Shown here: positions 1-7,603 of the stretch, piece after piece
Position numbering within the stretch: the stretch's first letter is position 1
Layout: each line of letters begins with the position of its first letter
Source of the DNA: Chitinophaga filiformis
GTDB lineage: Bacteria > Bacteroidota > Bacteroidia > Chitinophagales > Chitinophagaceae
Assembly (NCBI RefSeq): GCF_900102545.1
Contig: NZ_FNBN01000008.1
Location: 314,019-378,018, forward strand
DNA length: 64,000 bases
Direction of reading: 5' to 3'
Translations under genes and position numbers: made by a program
The notes under the pieces: model-generated
What the model was told of the DNA's origin: nothing
The model's input: the letters and a program-made list of their open reading frames with translations, nothing else
The model's database searches: none

Positions 1-1
1 A

Positions 2-280
2 TGGAGTTATGTGACGAATAAGAATACCGTCAGCTATGGTATTGTTGATATTAAGAATGAGCGTGTGCTCACGAACAAGTTTATTACAGATGGAACAGAT
101 GCGCAGATAACAACACCGTCTGGCATAGCCGTAGATCCTGATTCGAAGGAGATCTATGTAACAGATGGAAAAGACAACCTGCTGCCGGGTACTTTGTATT
201 GTTTCAGTCCGGCGGGCAAAAAGAAATGGAGCGTGACCACGGGAGATATCCCGGGGCACTTTGCTTTTGTACGGAATTAA
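2..280 (+). CDS. C-terminal part of a surface beta-propeller (YncE/DUF5074-like) protein, cut by the window edge
   Basis: The frame is open from the first bases of the window, so the gene starts to the left and only about 92 residues are visible. The fragment contains a blade-like stretch (TPSGIAVDPDSKEIYVTDG) typical of NHL/YncE-type propellers and ends in a final blade strand (GHFAFVRN). The next gene, a lipoprotein, starts 20 bases later on the same strand, so the two are probably co-transcribed. In Bacteroidota, DUF5074 propellers next to such lipoproteins often belong to cobalamin-uptake loci (BtuG-like), but the receptor gene is outside the window and this role is inference only. Confidence 0.6.
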   Translation, partial: WSYVTNKNTVSYGIVDIKNERVLTNKFITDGTDAQITTPSGIAVDPDSKEIYVTDGKDNLLPGTLYCFSPAGKKKWSVTTGDIPGHFAFVRN

Positions 281-299
281 CCATTAAACCTGATTGCTT

Positions 300-1211
300 A
301 TGAACTTTAGCAGAATAATTATTTTAACAGGCCTGTTTGCGGCGGTGCTCGTTTCCTGTTCAAAAGATGACGGAGGTCAGCCGGAGGACACCGGCATCAG
401 ACCTATTACCGATAGCAGTAGCCCATATATCAGTGTGGTGTATGATTACCAACCCGCGCCGGGACAGTTTGTCAACGAGACTATTGGCACTCCGGCAGGC
501 GCACAGAAGATCATCGGAGGAACAGCTGAACTGCTGCACCTTGGGGCGTTTGGCGGGTATGTAGTGTTTGGGTTTGATCATTCCATCCTCAATAAAAGCG
601 GTGCTGATCTGGCTATTTACGGCAACCCGGTGAAGCCGCCAGTGGAGCTGTCAGAACCCGGTATTGTGATGGTGAGTAAAGATGAGAACAGGAACGGTAA
701 GCCTGACGATACCTGGTATGAGTTAGCAGGTAGTGAATATGGAGCTGCCACGACTATCAAACACTATAAAGTAACCTATTACAATCCCGGTGGGATAAAG
801 GATGTGTCCTGGAAGGATAATCAGGGGCGCTCCGGTGCGGTATTGATCAATACGTTCCATAATCATTCGTATTACCCTTTATTTGCGGCTAACCAGGATT
901 CTATCTCGTTTGAGGGTACGCTATTGAAAAGCACTTCCGGCGTGCTACCAGGTACTACTACCTATGTAAATACCGGTTTTGCATGGGGCTATGCGGACAA
1001 CTGGGGTACCGATGCTGTAAAAGATCCTTATGCCACCAACCTGTATAATTCATTTGATCTATCCTGGGCGGTGAATAGCAATGGAGAGGCGGTAAGCCTG
1101 TCTGCCATTGATTTTGTGAAGGTGTATACCGGTCAGCAGGACAAAGGCGATGCTGCAGTAGGAGAGACCTCTACGGAGATCAGAGGCGCCGCTGATCTGA
1201 ATATGAAATAA
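300..1211 (+). CDS. Putative surface lipoprotein of a propeller/TonB uptake locus
   Basis: A 303-residue protein with a lipoprotein signal: a short basic start (MNFSR), a hydrophobic stretch and a lipobox ending VSC, followed by an acidic-rich linker (SKDDGGQPEDT) that in Bacteroidota often directs surface export. I chose the ATG at 300 over a TTG two codons upstream because it gives a normal signal peptide. The body is beta-rich with many Gly, Tyr and Trp residues and a motif DENRNGKPDDTWYELAG that looks like a calcium-binding Asp-rich loop. It resembles the 'cell surface protein' that follows DUF5074 propellers in putative cobalamin-uptake clusters. The function is unproven. Confidence 0.65.
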   Translation: MNFSRIIILTGLFAAVLVSCSKDDGGQPEDTGIRPITDSSSPYISVVYDYQPAPGQFVNETIGTPAGAQKIIGGTAELLHLGAFGGYVVFGFDHSILNKSGADLAIYGNPVKPPVELSEPGIVMVSKDENRNGKPDDTWYELAGSEYGAATTIKHYKVTYYNPGGIKDVSWKDNQGRSGAVLINTFHNHSYYPLFAANQDSISFEGTLLKSTSGVLPGTTTYVNTGFAWGYADNWGTDAVKDPYATNLYNSFDLSWAVNSNGEAVSLSAIDFVKVYTGQQDKGDAAVGETSTEIRGAADLNMK

Positions 1212-1319
1212 TTTGCAGCTAATTTTTGTTATTTTACGAGGGCTGTTCGTTTAACGCGGACGGCCCTTTCCATTTCATGTTCACGTTCTAAATTCAATTC
1301 CATGCTTAAAGCCACATTT

Positions 1320-2465
1320 ATGAGAAATGTGCTCCTGCTCTGTGGGCTGGTGGCCGTTCTGACTGCGTTCAGGTCTGCCAGTAATACGACAGTCACTCAG
1401 GCGCCTGTACCTGACAGTATTATGCCCGTAAGAGGTTTTTGTATCGGAGCGCCCAGAAAACCCGCGCTCGATGATTTTATCAAATTTATCAGGGAGGAAC
1501 TGGTAACCCGTAAGGTCAACACCCTCATCCTCCGGGTGGACTATAACTACGAGTATGAGAGTTATCCTGAGCTGAGAGATCCTTCGGCGCTGTCGAAGGC
1601 TGATGTTAAAAAGCTGGTGCAGGTATGTCGCCAGAACAAGATCAACCTTATTCCGCAACTGAACCTGCTGGGGCATCAGTCTTGGGCTGGCCAGACGCAT
1701 AACCTGCTGGCGAAGTTCCCGCAGTTTGACGAAACGCCCTGGGTAAAGATGCCGGAGAAATATGAATGGCCTAATGCCGATGGGCTCTATTGTAAGAGCT
1801 ATTGTCCGCTGCACCCGGAAGTGCATGATGTGGTATTCAAGCTCGTAGATGAGCTGTGTGATGCGTTTGAGAGCACTGCATTTCATGCAGGCATGGATGA
1901 GGTATTCTATATCGGAGAAGCTAAATGTCCCCGTTGCGGTGGCCGTGATAAGGCCGAATTATTCGCCGGCGAGGTAAGTCTGTTACGTAATCATCTTGCG
2001 GAAAAGGGCAGGAGCTTATGGATATGGGGTGATCGTCTCATAGATGGTAAAACTACCGGTATTGGTATGTGGGAGGCTAGCCTGAACAACACTTACCGTG
2101 CTATTGACCTGATCCCTAAGGATGTGACGATCTGCGACTGGCATTACGACCGTCCTGATAAAACGCCGGTGTATTTTGCGATGAAGGGGTTAAAGGTAAT
2201 TACCTGTCCATGGCGGAAGCCGGAGTTTGCCACTCAGCAGGTAAAAGACATGCTGGAATACCGGGCATCTTCCACTCCAATCATGAAAGACCGGTATCAG
2301 GGTATGATGCAGACCGTATGGTCAGGTGCGGAAGACTTCATGGATGAGTATTATGGCAGGAAACAGCCAAGACCTCGTGAAGACGGCAAACCTGCAGATA
2401 CAACACATACGCAGACTAAGTGTTTCCGTCAGCTGTTTACCGAGATTAATAAGGCAACGCTGTAA
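1320..2465 (+). CDS. Exported GH20-like glycoside hydrolase (beta-N-acetylhexosaminidase-like)
   Basis: A 381-residue protein with an N-terminal signal peptide (MRNVLLLCGLVAVLTAF). An alternative ATG lies 18 bases upstream at 1302, but it would put charged residues in front of the signal. The TIM-barrel features of GH20-type hexosaminidases are visible: the NTLILRVDYNYEYESYP strand, LNLLGHQSW, and the catalytic-type Asp-Glu pair in FHAGMDEVF (about residues 193-194), followed by LWIWGDRLI. A CxxC pair (KCPRC) follows the active site. The protein is shorter than classical two-domain hexosaminidases and lacks an obvious N-terminal GH20b domain, so the substrate is open. It is transcribed alone and ends at a strong terminator. 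Confidence 0.65.
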   Translation: MRNVLLLCGLVAVLTAFRSASNTTVTQAPVPDSIMPVRGFCIGAPRKPALDDFIKFIREELVTRKVNTLILRVDYNYEYESYPELRDPSALSKADVKKLVQVCRQNKINLIPQLNLLGHQSWAGQTHNLLAKFPQFDETPWVKMPEKYEWPNADGLYCKSYCPLHPEVHDVVFKLVDELCDAFESTAFHAGMDEVFYIGEAKCPRCGGRDKAELFAGEVSLLRNHLAEKGRSLWIWGDRLIDGKTTGIGMWEASLNNTYRAIDLIPKDVTICDWHYDRPDKTPVYFAMKGLKVITCPWRKPEFATQQVKDMLEYRASSTPIMKDRYQGMMQTVWSGAEDFMDEYYGRKQPRPREDGKPADTTHTQTKCFRQLFTEINKATL

Positions 2466-2485
2466 GCCTGAGTAATTTATAAATA

Positions 2486-2518
2486 AAGCCCGGCAGTCTT
2501 ATGAAGGCTGCCGGGCTT
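2486..2518 (+). terminator. Intrinsic terminator of the GH20-like gene, probably bidirectional
   Basis: A perfect 11-bp stem (AAGCCCGGCAG at 2486-2496 with CTGCCGGGCTT at 2508-2518) and an 11-nt loop, followed by ATATTTTG on the plus strand. It starts 21 bases after the hydrolase stop. The desaturase gene ends from the other side at 2565, so it may serve both genes. Confidence 0.8.
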
Positions 2519-2564
2519 ATATTTTGTGAGTTATTTGATAGTGTCAACTTGTTGCTTGACTTCG

Positions 2565-3653
2565 TCAACCAGCCATTACAGGAACCGGTTTTCTGCCCAG
2601 ATCACGCATAAAACGGAAATGAGAGCGAACTGCGGATGTCATAGTAGGCAGGCAGTTATATTGTACACCGAATTCGGCGCATTTGGCCTCCACGATCTTG
2701 CTGATCTCAGGATAATGTACATGGCTGATACGAGGGAAGAGGTGATGCTCCACCTGGTAGTTCAGTCCACCGACAAACCAGGAAATGATCCTGTTACCCG
2801 GCGCAAAATTGGAAGTGGTATTGATCTGGTGGATAGCCCATTCGTTCTCGATCACTTTTGGTTCGTCGCCCACTACTTCGAAATTGGTTTCCTCTACCAC
2901 GTGCGCAAGCTGGAAAACGATAGCCAGTGTAAAGCCCATCACCACATGCATAGCGGTAAAGCCGATCAGCCAGGCCTGCCAGCCTAATAAAGCAACCGGA
3001 ATCGCCACATAGAACACAAGATATAATGCCTTACTGGCCCAGAAAGTCACATGGTCTTTCATCTTCATGGGTTGAAGTGGTGTTCTGTATACTTTACGGC
3101 TGAGGTACTTAACGAAATCCATAATGAATACCCAGGCAAAGGATGAGATGGCATAGATCAGCACCACATAGATGTGCTGCACACGGTGTGCCGGAGTCCA
3201 TGTCTGGGTGCTGCATTGACGCATCAGCGGGCTCTTGGCAATATCATCGTCCATACCGTCTACGTTTGTATAAGTATGATGAATGATGTTATGTTTCTGT
3301 TTCCAGATAAATGCATTTCCTCCGAGGGCGTTTAATGTGAGCCCAAGGATATCGTTCACTACTGAATTTTCTGAGTAACTGCCGTGGCAGGCATCATGCA
3401 TAACATTAAACCCGATGCATGCCAGGATAAAACCAAGTACCGCGGAGAGGGTGATTCCCAGTAGTCCGGGCATTGGGAACATCAACAGCGACAGATAAAT
3501 CAGCACTGCCAATGGGATGAGTACGACAGTTTTTATATAAAGATGTCTATTACCCGTTTTTTTAATGTTATTTTCTGTAAAGTACTCTTCTACAGAAGCC
3601 TTCAGCGATTGAAAGAAGAGTGCTTTTTTGTTGTTAAATGTAACTTTGGCCAT
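2565..3653 (-). CDS. Membrane fatty acid desaturase (acyl-lipid/acyl-CoA front-end type)
   Basis: A 362-residue integral membrane di-iron desaturase. All three histidine boxes are present: HDACHG (from residue 86), HxxxHH as HNIIHHTYTN (from residue 121) and the third box QVEHH (residues 300-304). Glutamine at the start of the third box is the mark of the delta-5/delta-6 'front-end' group. Hydrophobic stretches around residues 40-82 and 195-240 are the expected membrane hairpins. It would introduce a double bond into membrane fatty acyl chains, which fits a role in fluidity. A cold-shock gene lies divergently upstream, which fits but does not prove cold regulation. The exact regiospecificity cannot be read from the sequence. 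Confidence 0.88.
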   Translation of the reverse strand: MAKVTFNNKKALFFQSLKASVEEYFTENNIKKTGNRHLYIKTVVLIPLAVLIYLSLLMFPMPGLLGITLSAVLGFILACIGFNVMHDACHGSYSENSVVNDILGLTLNALGGNAFIWKQKHNIIHHTYTNVDGMDDDIAKSPLMRQCSTQTWTPAHRVQHIYVVLIYAISSFAWVFIMDFVKYLSRKVYRTPLQPMKMKDHVTFWASKALYLVFYVAIPVALLGWQAWLIGFTAMHVVMGFTLAIVFQLAHVVEETNFEVVGDEPKVIENEWAIHQINTTSNFAPGNRIISWFVGGLNYQVEHHLFPRISHVHYPEISKIVEAKCAEFGVQYNCLPTMTSAVRSHFRFMRDLGRKPVPVMAG

Positions 3654-3936
3654 AAAAGATTAAAAAAAATAATTAGTTCGCGAATCGGTAGTTGTAGGTA
3701 ATGAATACTGGCGACGGAACTGAATAAGAAAGAGAGTGATCAGGTTCAAAAAAAGTTGCATCCCCATATTGCGTGACACAAAGTACATATAAGGATTGAT
3801 ATATAAAAATGTTATAAATATGTTAATCTTCTAATTACGAACAATATGAGAAAATATTGAAAGAGAATGAGTTTTATTTGGTACACTGAGTTTTATGACC
3901 TACCTTCAGTCTTTACAAATTTTTCAAATAGTACAA

Positions 3937-4140
3937 ATGAACACAAAATTCCAGGGAACTGTAAAGTTCTTCAACGAGACAAAAGGCTTTGGCTTCATTA
4001 AACATGAAGAGTCCAATAAAGAGACTTTTGTACACGTAAACGGTCTTATTCACGAAATCCAGGCAGATGACAGAGTAGAGTTTGAACTGCAGGAAGGTAG
4101 GAAAGGAATGAATGCCGTTAACGTTAGACGTATCGACTAA
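3937..4140 (+). CDS. Cold-shock domain protein (CspA family)
   Basis: A 67-residue single cold-shock domain (OB fold) that binds single-stranded RNA and DNA. RNP1 is visible as KGFGFI and RNP2 as the TFVHVNGL stretch, and the start GTVKFFNETKGFGFI is classical. I chose the ATG at 3937, which gives MNTKFQGTVKFF; an upstream ATG at 3895 would add 14 residues not seen in the family. The gene stands alone with a long A/T-rich leader and its own terminator. It is divergent from the fatty acid desaturase, so both could respond to temperature, though no shared site is recognisable. Confidence 0.92.
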   Translation: MNTKFQGTVKFFNETKGFGFIKHEESNKETFVHVNGLIHEIQADDRVEFELQEGRKGMNAVNVRRID

Positions 4141-4164
4141 GCTTGCTTTTTCATACATTTAGCA

Positions 4165-4195
4165 AAGAACCCTCAGGCCAGGCCTGGGGGTTCTT
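4165..4195 (+). terminator. Intrinsic terminator of the cold-shock gene
   Basis: A 14-bp stem with one G-U pair (4165-4178 with 4182-4195), a 3-nt loop and a TTCTTGTTTATAT tail, 24 bases after the stop codon. Confidence 0.8.
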
Positions 4196-4322
4196 GTTTA
4201 TATGCAATCTGCTATTCGGTGATGAAGTTTTTAATTGTATTCATAGGTACGGCTGTTTTCGGACTGAACGCGGATCAAGTTGAAAACTTGAGGGATTGCC
4301 ATTAAGCATATAATTAACAAGC

Positions 4323-4520
4323 CTAAAAAGAAAGAAGTACGTCCCTCACGCTTCTCATAGCATTTCTAATTGATTTTACCCTAGCATTAAATGATTCAGC
4401 AGCCGCATTGGTAGCGCGCTGTTCTTCTTGTTGCCCCATATTCTGAACACCCTGTTTAGCGCTATCTAAGAACCTCTAACCAGGATTTATATTCCTTGCC
4501 CTCACATCCCATTCCTCAAC
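4323..4520 (-). pseudogene. Relic of an ISL3/ISAon1-like transposase C-terminus
   Basis: On the minus strand, codons from 4439 down to the stop at 4323-4325 read MGQQEEQRATNAAAESFNAR and then VKSIRNAMRSVRDVLLSF. The core (TNAAAESFNA-K/R-K/R followed by a region of FR-type residues) is the C-terminal signature of DDE transposases of the ISL3/ISAon1 kind in Bacteroidota. Upstream the frame is broken by a TAG at 4476-4478; the preceding part (KEYKSWLEVL) continues in another frame up to about 4520. No terminal inverted repeats or target duplication are visible. It is the only mobile-element trace I found in the window. Confidence 0.65.
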
Positions 4521-4598
4521 CGAATTGTTTGATAATTCGGATCGACCAGGCACATCAGAATGATAGACCTACAGGAGTTAGTTAATCTTTCCCCGCAG

Positions 4599-4664
4599 CG
4601 TTCGGACAGCTTACTGTCGGCTTACCGTCAGTTTACCATCGGCCTGAAGTCGGCTTTCCATTAG
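4599..4664. repeat. Degenerate 11-nt tandem repeat, about five to six units
   Basis: Successive 11-nt blocks read CTTACTGTCGG (4610-4620), CTTACCGTCAG (4621-4631), TTTACCATCGG (4632-4642), CCTGAAGTCGG (4643-4653) and CTTTCCATTAG (4654-4664), with a weaker unit before (4599-4609). The period is close to one DNA helical turn. It lies about 165-230 bases upstream of the 179-residue gene at 4829. Confidence 0.7.
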
Positions 4665-4828
4665 AAGGCTAAAATGATATCAAGAGGCTATTTAAAGGGT
4701 ACCTCTATATCAAAGGGATATTGAAGTGACCTATAAATACTATTGTGATCCCCAGTTGCATAACTATTTGTATATTAGTCGCATTAAGACAACAAGCTTT
4801 TGTATAGATAACCTCAAAAAACCTTTTT

Positions 4829-5368
4829 ATGGCCATTGTTAAAGACAATATTCTCATGCAGCTTGTACGGGGCACTCTCGGCAAACATTACATCATCTAT
4901 GAACGGAATGGGCAGATTATTATGGCGATGAAACGCGGCCCGTCCAGGAAAAAGCCTACACAAAAACAGTTGGAAGCAAGGCATAAGATGACCATTGCTT
5001 CAGCACGAGCGCAGGTATTGATGGCCGATCCGGAGATAAAGGCCTACTATCAGTCGATGGCCGGGCCGGGCCAGAATGCCTACAATATGGCGGTGAAGGA
5101 TGCTTACCACAGTCCGGAAGTCCAGAATATCAGGTTAGAAAATGAGGAGGTTGTGGTGACTGCCAAAAATGAGTTCCGGGTAGCAGAAGTGGAAGTAAAG
5201 GTAGTAGACGCTGAAGGCGTTATCACAGAAAGCGGTCAGGCAGTGCTGGATCGCAACAGAGTAGATTGGCATTATAAAGCAACTGCGCTGCCTGTAGGCG
5301 GTAAAGTCATTGTAGTAGCGGAAAACTTACCGGGGTGTCAGACGGTGAAGGAGTTGCTGCTTACATAA
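4829..5368 (+). CDS. Conserved Bacteroidota protein of unknown function, 179 aa
   Basis: I do not recognise a named family. The first third (MAIVKDNILMQLVRGTLGKH followed by a basic stretch MKRGPSRKKPTQKQLEARHKM) is basic and helical. The rest is predicted beta-rich (VVVTAKNEFRVAEVEVKVVDAEG), like a small Ig-like domain. There is no signal peptide and no membrane segment, so it is probably cytoplasmic. The motif RGPSRKKPTQKQLEAR could bind nucleic acid, but this is a guess from charge. The gene is monocistronic, with a transposase relic and an 11-nt repeat array in front of it. I recall similar short proteins starting MA-VKDN in Chitinophagaceae genomes, without an assigned role. Confidence 0.7.
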   Translation: MAIVKDNILMQLVRGTLGKHYIIYERNGQIIMAMKRGPSRKKPTQKQLEARHKMTIASARAQVLMADPEIKAYYQSMAGPGQNAYNMAVKDAYHSPEVQNIRLENEEVVVTAKNEFRVAEVEVKVVDAEGVITESGQAVLDRNRVDWHYKATALPVGGKVIVVAENLPGCQTVKELLLT

Positions 5369-5673
5369 AACCGTCTTCACTGTTTAGGAATAGCTTCCTG
5401 CTGGTTGAGGAGCTTTGTCTGCATATTCCTGCATATTCTTCAATTTACCAGCACAGATTATTTTGACATGTATTGCTCCCACTTTAAAAGTAGGTAGGCG
5501 TAGCTGTGCCTTCCCTGTTGATTGCTGGTTGGTACGCACTTAACAAAATGTTCGCTGTTCAGATAGATGGCTTTGGGAAAACGGATCAATGGAAGCGGGG
5601 CAGGGCGACGTTGATCCTCTTGTAGTTATTTCTTATCTTTTGATCAGAAAACGTAAACAAAATAACAGGATCA
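5369..5673. other. Intergenic, no gene seen
   Basis: About 305 bases between the 179-residue gene and the Old Yellow Enzyme gene. No coding frame, RNA gene or strong hairpin is evident. A sequence near 5634-5642 (TATCTTTTG) is one base longer than the Bacteroidota -7 consensus and could belong to the promoter of the downstream gene. Confidence 0.4.
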
Positions 5674-6750
5674 ATGGCAGCACTCTTCTCACCGTTACAG
5701 ATCAGGAATATTACATTCAGGAACAGGATCACGGTTTCTCCGATGTGTGAATACAGTTCAGAAAATGGTTTTGCGAATGACTGGCACCTGGTGCATCTGG
5801 GTAGCCGTGCAGTAGGCGGGGCCGGGCTTATTATTACAGAAGCGGCCGCAGTGAGCCCGGAAGGACGGATATCGCCTGCGGATCTCGGTATCTGGGACGA
5901 TGCACATATTTCCTTCCTGCAAAGGATCACAGGTTTCCTTTCCACCCATGGTGCTGTTCCGGGGATACAACTGGCGCATGCGGGTAGAAAGGCGAGCACA
6001 GAGGTGCCCTGGAAGGGTATCAGACTGATACCGCCCGATAAAGGAGGTTGGGAAGACATCTATGCGCCAAGCGCTATTCCTTTTTCAGAAAAATACGGGC
6101 AACCTATTGCTCTGACAGCAGCTGGTATTCAAAAAGTGATCGCAGATTTTAAAGCAGCTGCAACGCATGCATTGAAAGCAGGATTTAAAGTGATCGAACT
6201 GCATGGTGCACATGGTTACCTGCTGCATGAATTCCTTTCTCCGCTAAGTAATCAACGGACAGATGAATATGGTGGTAGCTTTGAGAACAGGATACGCCTG
6301 ATGCTGGAAGTAGTGGCCGCTGTAAGGGAAGTATGGCCGGAAGATTATCCCTTATTTGTAAGGCTTTCTGCAACAGATTGGGCAGACGGTGGATGGGACC
6401 TGGAAAGCACTACAGAACTGGCGCGCATACTAAAAAATAAAGGCGTAGATCTTATTGATACCTCTTCCGGAGGATTAGTGCATCATCAGAAAATAATTGT
6501 TGGTCCCTTGTATCAGACACCGTTTGCGGAGCATATCCGTAAGGAGACAGGTATATTGACTGGCGCTGTTGGGATGATCACTACAGCGGCAGAAGCAGAG
6601 TCTATTATTGCGGAAGGGAAAGCTGACCTGGTGGTAATGGCGAGAGAGTTTTTGAGGGATCCATATTTTCCTATGCATGCAGCACATGAGTTGAAGGACG
6701 AGTCGTTTGTCTGGCCGGTGCAGTATGAGCGGGCGAAGTTGAAGAGTTAA
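5674..6750 (+). CDS. NADPH:flavin oxidoreductase, Old Yellow Enzyme of the YqjM class
   Basis: A 358-residue FMN-dependent TIM-barrel ene-reductase that reduces activated C=C bonds such as those of enals, enones and maleimides, using NAD(P)H. The thermophilic-like/YqjM subclass is marked by the Cys in SPMCEYSS (residue 25, which tunes FMN), the active-site pair HGAH (residues 177 and 180), and LSPLSNQRTDEYGGSFENR, a family signature. The C-terminal phosphate-binding part GAVGMITTAAEAESII is present, so the protein is full length. It is probably a cytoplasmic detoxification enzyme. The gene is alone and followed by a hairpin terminator at 6776. Confidence 0.93.
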   Translation: MAALFSPLQIRNITFRNRITVSPMCEYSSENGFANDWHLVHLGSRAVGGAGLIITEAAAVSPEGRISPADLGIWDDAHISFLQRITGFLSTHGAVPGIQLAHAGRKASTEVPWKGIRLIPPDKGGWEDIYAPSAIPFSEKYGQPIALTAAGIQKVIADFKAAATHALKAGFKVIELHGAHGYLLHEFLSPLSNQRTDEYGGSFENRIRLMLEVVAAVREVWPEDYPLFVRLSATDWADGGWDLESTTELARILKNKGVDLIDTSSGGLVHHQKIIVGPLYQTPFAEHIRKETGILTGAVGMITTAAEAESIIAEGKADLVVMAREFLRDPYFPMHAAHELKDESFVWPVQYERAKLKS

Positions 6751-6775
6751 AGAGATCCTTAGGAGTCATTTTTAT

Positions 6776-6800
6776 ATCCCTGGGTGTAATGCCCGGGGAT
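6776..6800 (+). terminator. Terminator of the Old Yellow Enzyme gene
   Basis: A 9-bp stem, ATCCCTGGG (6776-6784) with CCCGGGGAT (6792-6800), with one G-U pair, followed by TGTAATTTAT. It starts 25 bases after the stop codon. Confidence 0.6.
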
Positions 6801-7021
6801 TGTAATTTATATTCGTTTAAGCGTATCGGTAAGTATTTACTGTCGAATAAGATGTGTTTAATTCTTATGCTGAAGGTTCATTCATATCAGTTATAAGTTA
6901 AGGCTGTGAAAATTATTTTGATACGCAGAAGATTTGTTACTAACGTGGAAATTGATCCTTGACGCGTAGTTAAATATCAAATTGAACTCCCCTTATTTTC
7001 CCCCGATTTACTATAAGATGC

Positions 7022-7047
7022 CCGTATCATGATGATACGGTTTTTTT
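7022..7047 (+). terminator. Second plus-strand intrinsic terminator without an assigned gene
   Basis: CCGTATC (7022-7028), loop ATGAT, GATACGG (7034-7040) and then seven T residues. It is 270 bases past the last plus-strand stop and after another terminator, so the stretch 6801-7021 may be transcribed on its own. I see no open frame of interest in it. Confidence 0.65.
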
Positions 7048-7072
7048 ATGCCCTGATCCTGCGAATAAAAAA

Positions 7073-7142
7073 ATGATCAATTACAATTAACGAACAAGAA
7101 GCACTTCACAGTTATCTCTTCGCCCAACTTGTAATTGATCAT
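7073..7142 (-). terminator. Long-loop inverted repeat behind the bactofilin gene
   Basis: A perfect 14-bp inverted repeat, ATGATCAATTACAA (7073-7086) and TTGTAATTGATCAT (7129-7142), with a 42-nt loop. Read on the minus strand it follows the bactofilin stop by 13 bases and is followed by TTTTTTATT, so it probably ends the actin-bactofilin operon. Confidence 0.6.
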
Positions 7143-7155
7143 CTGAAACTACTTA

Positions 7156-7602
7156 TTAAAACCACGAACTCGCCTGCTCTTCATCTTCAGTTGGCAGTGG
7201 TTTCTCAACATCTTCTTCAGCAGGAGGCGGAACGACATCATCTGCTTCAGTTGGATGCTTACGGATAGCGCCTTCAATAACGGCATCCTGTTCTACTTCC
7301 AACACAAGCGCAGTCACATCGCCTTTTACATATGCTTTGTTGCTGATCACAGCTTTATTGCTTACAATAATATCCCCATAGACTTTACCGTAGGTAACCA
7401 GATCTGTTGCATAGATATTGCCGCGGATATTCGCGCTTTTACCTATTACCAGCATGCCCTCGGTCCGGACATCGCCTCTTATGTTACCATCAATACGTCC
7501 GGGAATAGTGGATTCGACAGCGCCCTGCACGGACACCTGGCTTGGGATCAGAAACATGTCCTTTCCAAAAGCCCTTTTAATTAAGTCTTTCAAGGGAAGC
7601 AC
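7156..7602 (-). CDS. Bactofilin (polymer-forming cytoskeletal protein)
   Basis: About 148 residues from a GTG start at 7602; a longer frame reaches back to an ATG at 7677 but would overlap the upstream gene by 74 bases. The core (VQGAVESTIPGRIDGNIRGDV through AVIEGAIRKHP) is a run of short beta turns (hexad-like G-x-I/V-x-G pattern) that forms the right-handed beta-helix of bactofilins (DUF583), which polymerise without nucleotide. The tail is acidic and Pro-rich (DDVVPPPAEEDVEKPLP), a usual flexible end. The gene sits directly behind an actin-like ATPase gene, with its GTG start 2 bases after that gene's stop, so the two cytoskeletal proteins are very probably translated together. Confidence 0.85.
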   Translation of the reverse strand: MLPLKDLIKRAFGKDMFLIPSQVSVQGAVESTIPGRIDGNIRGDVRTEGMLVIGKSANIRGNIYATDLVTYGKVYGDIIVSNKAVISNKAYVKGDVTALVLEVEQDAVIEGAIRKHPTEADDVVPPPAEEDVEKPLPTEDEEQASSWF

Positions 7603-7603
7603 A

